From UBA5359 sp002410925 [NCBI: bacterium UBP13_UBA5359] (GTDB lineage: Bacteria > UBP13 > UBA5359): a stretch of 8,701 nucleotides of DNA. This document shows, piece by piece, positions 6,000 through 8,701 of the stretch (the stretch's first letter is position 1; each line of letters starts with the position of its first letter). Under the pieces are notes generated by a model that made no database searches, was not told the origin of the DNA, and worked only from the letters and a program-made list of their open reading frames with translations. Made by a program: the position numbers and the translations under genes. Where the stretch lies: contig DHPR01000025.1 in assembly GCA_002410925.1 (NCBI GenBank), forward strand, positions 1 through 8,701, given 5' to 3'.

Positions 6000-8701
6000 A
6001 GGCGGTATTACCTGTATAAGACCAGCCTAGTCAACAATTTTATAAATCAGACCAAGACCAATGCAGCAAGTCATGACCTGAAAAGCTCCTTTGCATTTTA
6101 TACGCCTGAAAATTATGCCGGAGAATCGTGGAAATGGGGATATGATGCCGTAAGTATTGAGAATATCTGTGATGAGATGTGGGTCTATGGCATTATTTCT
6201 GCTGATACTACTGGTAGCGATGGAGCGTTTAAGCCATATATAAACGTTAAAAATTGCTATATAGACTTTGGTCCGGGGTGCGCAAATCAGGTTTTATCCC
6301 AGAATTATGCTTATGCTTTTCATGGTGGGTTACTCAGTTGGTTTAGGGATAGCCCAGTACAGTATATAGACTATATAAGAGATTTTTATGGAAGCAGAGA
6401 TGTTTGGACCCAAGCTAACGGTGATTATTACAATGACCTTACAAGCGTATCGGAAAAAGAATTATCGCTTTATTTAGGTCATGACAATATAACCGATTGG
6501 CTTAATCTGATGGGTTACTGGCAAGGCGGTATTACATCTGCCAAAATAGCTGTGGCGGTAAACCCCGGTCCTTTTGTCATGAAGCATCCGGCAAATACCC
6601 ATACTGACTACGTCGACAAAGTGCTTACCCTGACGAATGCACTGTATCCTTTTATGGATATAGACGGGTTGGTGTTGGGTAGCCAGTTTGCTCTCAATTC
6701 GAATGATTTGCAGAAATACAGTTTAATTATCATTCCTGAGGATATGGGAGACGGCCTGTCACAGGCTACGGTAGACGCTCTGACTGCCTACAAGAACGCC
6801 GGTGGTAAAATCCTAGTGGTGGCTACGCCATTGACTAAGAGTAATCCGGATTTGACGGGTGAAGTGGATCAAACGGCAGCTTTCTGCGGTTTGACGGTAG
6901 CCGGAACCGATACATCCACCTCTGTACTCCAGCCGGCCAGTTCTACGATTACCTTGAGCAATCCTAACGGGGGGCATTGGGTCGACGGTAAGGTGGGTAA
7001 GGCGCTGCAGTTTGACGGAGTGGATGATTATATCAACTGCGGTGCCGGAGCAAGCCTGAATATTACGGATAAGCTGACCATAGAGGCCTGGATCAAGCCG
7101 GATACCAGGAGCAACTACCATGTTATTGCCTGTAAAAACACTTACACCTATTTCTTTGCCGTAAACAGCGGCAAGTTATCTCTCTTGATCGGCAATTCGT
7201 CCGCTACTGGTTGGAATGTAGTACTGGTAGGCGATACGGTATTGAATTCGAGCAACTGGTATCATGTAGCTGGCACCTACGACAGCGCCACCGGAGAGGC
7301 CAAGCTGTATATCAACGGAGTTTTGGCCAAAACCGCTACAGGAACGGCACAAGCCATAGGCTCCAGACCGACCGGCTGGCTCAGTGTGGGGTGTGCTTAC
7401 GGCAGTGCCTATTACTTCAACGGCGTAATCGACGAGTTGAATATCTACCCTATGGTCATGAGCGCTTCTCAACTCAGCCAACATTATCAAGATGGTCTGA
7501 TGAGCGATCGAATAAACGGCCGGTGGCTGTTCGATGACGGCCAGGGGATGTTTTTGCAGGATTTCTCCCGTGGAAGAAATATGGGGGCGCTGCAGAATAT
7601 GGACGGCAGCAGTTGCTGGACCATCGGCAAGATCGGTGACTGTCTGGCCTTTGACGGCACGGATGACGATGTGGACTGCGGTGCCGGCTCCACCCTGAAC
7701 ATTACCGAACCTCTGACGTTGGAGGCCTGGATGAAGTTTGACAGCCTGACGGATAATGCCAAACCGTTGGATAACGGACTCTACCGTCTGATATATTCGA
7801 TTACTGATGGCAAGCTACACTTCCAGTACCACATAACCGATGCTGCCGCCGGGGGAGATTCCCTGTGGAATTACTGGAGCGGAGTCAAGACGTCTACGGC
7901 CATCCAGACAGGGCAATGGTATCATGTAACCGGAGTCAAGACGGGCAATACCATGAAGCTCTATCTTAATGGCGTCAAGGAGAGGGAACTTACCTGTCTT
8001 TCCGGCTATACAATGGATAGCTCTCAGGTTTCCAATCTGGTCTTGGGAGACAATCCCTTCTGCGGCAAGCTCGATGAGGTTCACGTATACACCGATGCCA
8101 CGTTCACCGACGATACGATCATGCATCATGCCAGGCAGCCCATAGCCGGGCGTTGGGCTCTGGATGAGATATCAGGGACGACGACCACGGATAGGTCGGG
8201 CAACGACAATAACGGCACTCTGGCTAATATGACTACGCCAGGTTGCTGGGTAAGCGGCAAGATAGGCAAAGCGCTCCAATTTGACGGAGTAGACGATTAC
8301 GTCAACTGCGGTGCCGGATCAAGCCTGGATATTACGGATAAGTTGACCGTGGAGGCCTGGATCAAGCCGGATACCAGAAGCGGCTTCCATGTAATCACCT
8401 GTAAAAATTCCTATACCTATTTCTTTACAATGGTGTCCGGTAAGTTGGAACTACTGATAGGTAATTCATCTGCTAATGCCTGGAACGTGGGAGTGATCAG
8501 TAATACGGTATTGAATTCCAGCAGTTGGTATCATGTAGTCGGTGCCTACGACAGTGCTACCGGAGAGGCCAAGCTGTATATCAACGGAGCATTAGATAAC
8601 ACTGCTACCGGAACGGCACAAGCCATAGGCTCCAGACCGACCGGCTGGCTCAGTGTGGGGTGTGCTTACGGCAGTGCCTATTACTTCAACGGCGTAATCG
8701 A
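6000..8701 (+). CDS. continuation of the GH-like protein with three or more LamG domains, incomplete at window end
   Basis: The frame of the gene at 5355 continues without a stop from 6000 to the window edge (900 codons) and is truncated there. It contains the second half of the TIM barrel (6000 to about 6600), a Rossmann-like or trimerisation-like domain at about 6650-6840 (Tyr-Ser-Leu-Ile-Ile-Ile-Pro-Glu, then Ala-Gly-Gly-Lys-Ile-Leu-Val-Val), and LamG/concanavalin-like domains at about 6970-7490, 7510-8130 and 8140 onward. Each LamG has the Phe-Asp-Gly-x-Asp-Asp-x-x-x-x-Cys-Gly-Ala-Gly and Glu-Ala-Trp signatures plus Trp-Tyr-His-Val and Leu-Tyr-x-Asn-Gly. LamG domains commonly bind carbohydrate or mediate adhesion. 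The first in-frame ATG after the stop is at 6177, with no convincing ribosome site and no signal peptide, so independent initiation is unlikely to give an exported product. GC falls to about 39% at 6181-6540, against about 57% in 7501-7680. Confidence 0.8.
6981..7432 (+). repeat. LamG repeat unit, copy 1
   Basis: This segment aligns without gaps to 8250-8701, an offset of exactly 1269 bases (423 codons). By hand count the first 360 bases differ at roughly 79 positions (about 78% identity), while 7341-7432 is identical to 8610-8701 at every one of 92 bases. Confidence 0.9.
7509..8130 (+). other. divergent middle LamG domain
   Basis: The same LamG signatures recur (Phe-Asp-Gly-Thr-Asp-Asp near 7650, Leu-Glu-Ala-Trp near 7719, Trp-Tyr-His-Val near 7917, Leu-Tyr-Leu-Asn-Gly near 7960). 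However, the DNA does not closely match the flanking copies and the domain is longer. It lies between two much more similar copies, so the repeating unit looks like an A-B pair. Confidence 0.8.
8250..8701 (+). repeat. LamG repeat unit, copy 2 (third LamG domain, cut by window end)
   Basis: This is the partner of 6981-7432, in frame and gap-free. The identical stretch runs into the window edge, so its true length is unknown. Confidence 0.9.

Noticed and set aside
7211-7537. Plus-strand 108-codon frame in an alternative register
   Set aside because: It overlaps LamG domain 1, whose frame carries all the family signatures. The alternative product is Arg/Gln-rich shadow sequence.

Overview
The window holds one strand's worth of genes, all on the plus strand and closely spaced: a cytoplasmic xylose-isomerase-like TIM-barrel protein, followed by three predicted exported proteins. 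The whole set reads like an accessory carbohydrate-related locus. No RNA gene, transposase, integrase or CRISPR array was seen. The organism cannot be named from this sequence. Purine-rich Shine-Dalgarno sites, Sec signal peptides, very large secreted multidomain proteins, a ThuA-like domain, FG-GAP/VCBS repeats and LamG repeats together suggest a free-living or host-associated bacterium of the Planctomycetota/Lentisphaerota type or a similar polysaccharide-degrading lineage. This is a low-confidence inference.

Layout. Positions 1-120 are a leader with a candidate sigma70-type promoter. Positions 121-930 encode a sugar phosphate isomerase/epimerase-like protein with an apparently complete Glu-Asp-His-Glu metal site. 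Positions 957-3881 encode a 974-residue exported protein: signal peptide, ThuA/glutamine-amidotransferase-like domain, a divergent glycoside-hydrolase-like TIM barrel, a beta-galactosidase-trimerisation-like domain and a C-terminal beta domain. Positions 3959-5314 encode an exported beta-propeller with eight DxDxDG calcium-loop motifs. A perfect 9-bp inverted repeat lies just before its start codon. From 5355 to the window end a single reading frame encodes signal peptide, a second copy of the same barrel family, a Rossmann-like domain and at least three LamG (concanavalin-like) domains. That frame is broken once, by TAG at 5997-5999.

The most notable observation is that this TAG falls exactly where the upstream paralogue has the second Trp of its Asp-Lys-Trp-Trp-Arg-Arg motif. 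The reading frame stays open for 900 codons after it with recognisable domains. It is either a one-base nonsense mutation (TGG to TAG), a sequencing/assembly error, or a recoded amber codon. The second notable observation is a 1269-nt in-frame repeat period. LamG domains 1 and 3 are about 78% identical over about 360 nt, then become 100% identical for at least 92 nt up to the window edge, which looks like gene conversion or recombination between repeats.

Working model (inference): the exported proteins bind and process a glycan or glycoside outside the cytoplasm, with the propeller and LamG domains giving surface adhesion or carbohydrate binding, and the epimerase-like enzyme acts on a released sugar or keto-sugar inside the cell. 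No substrate can be assigned.
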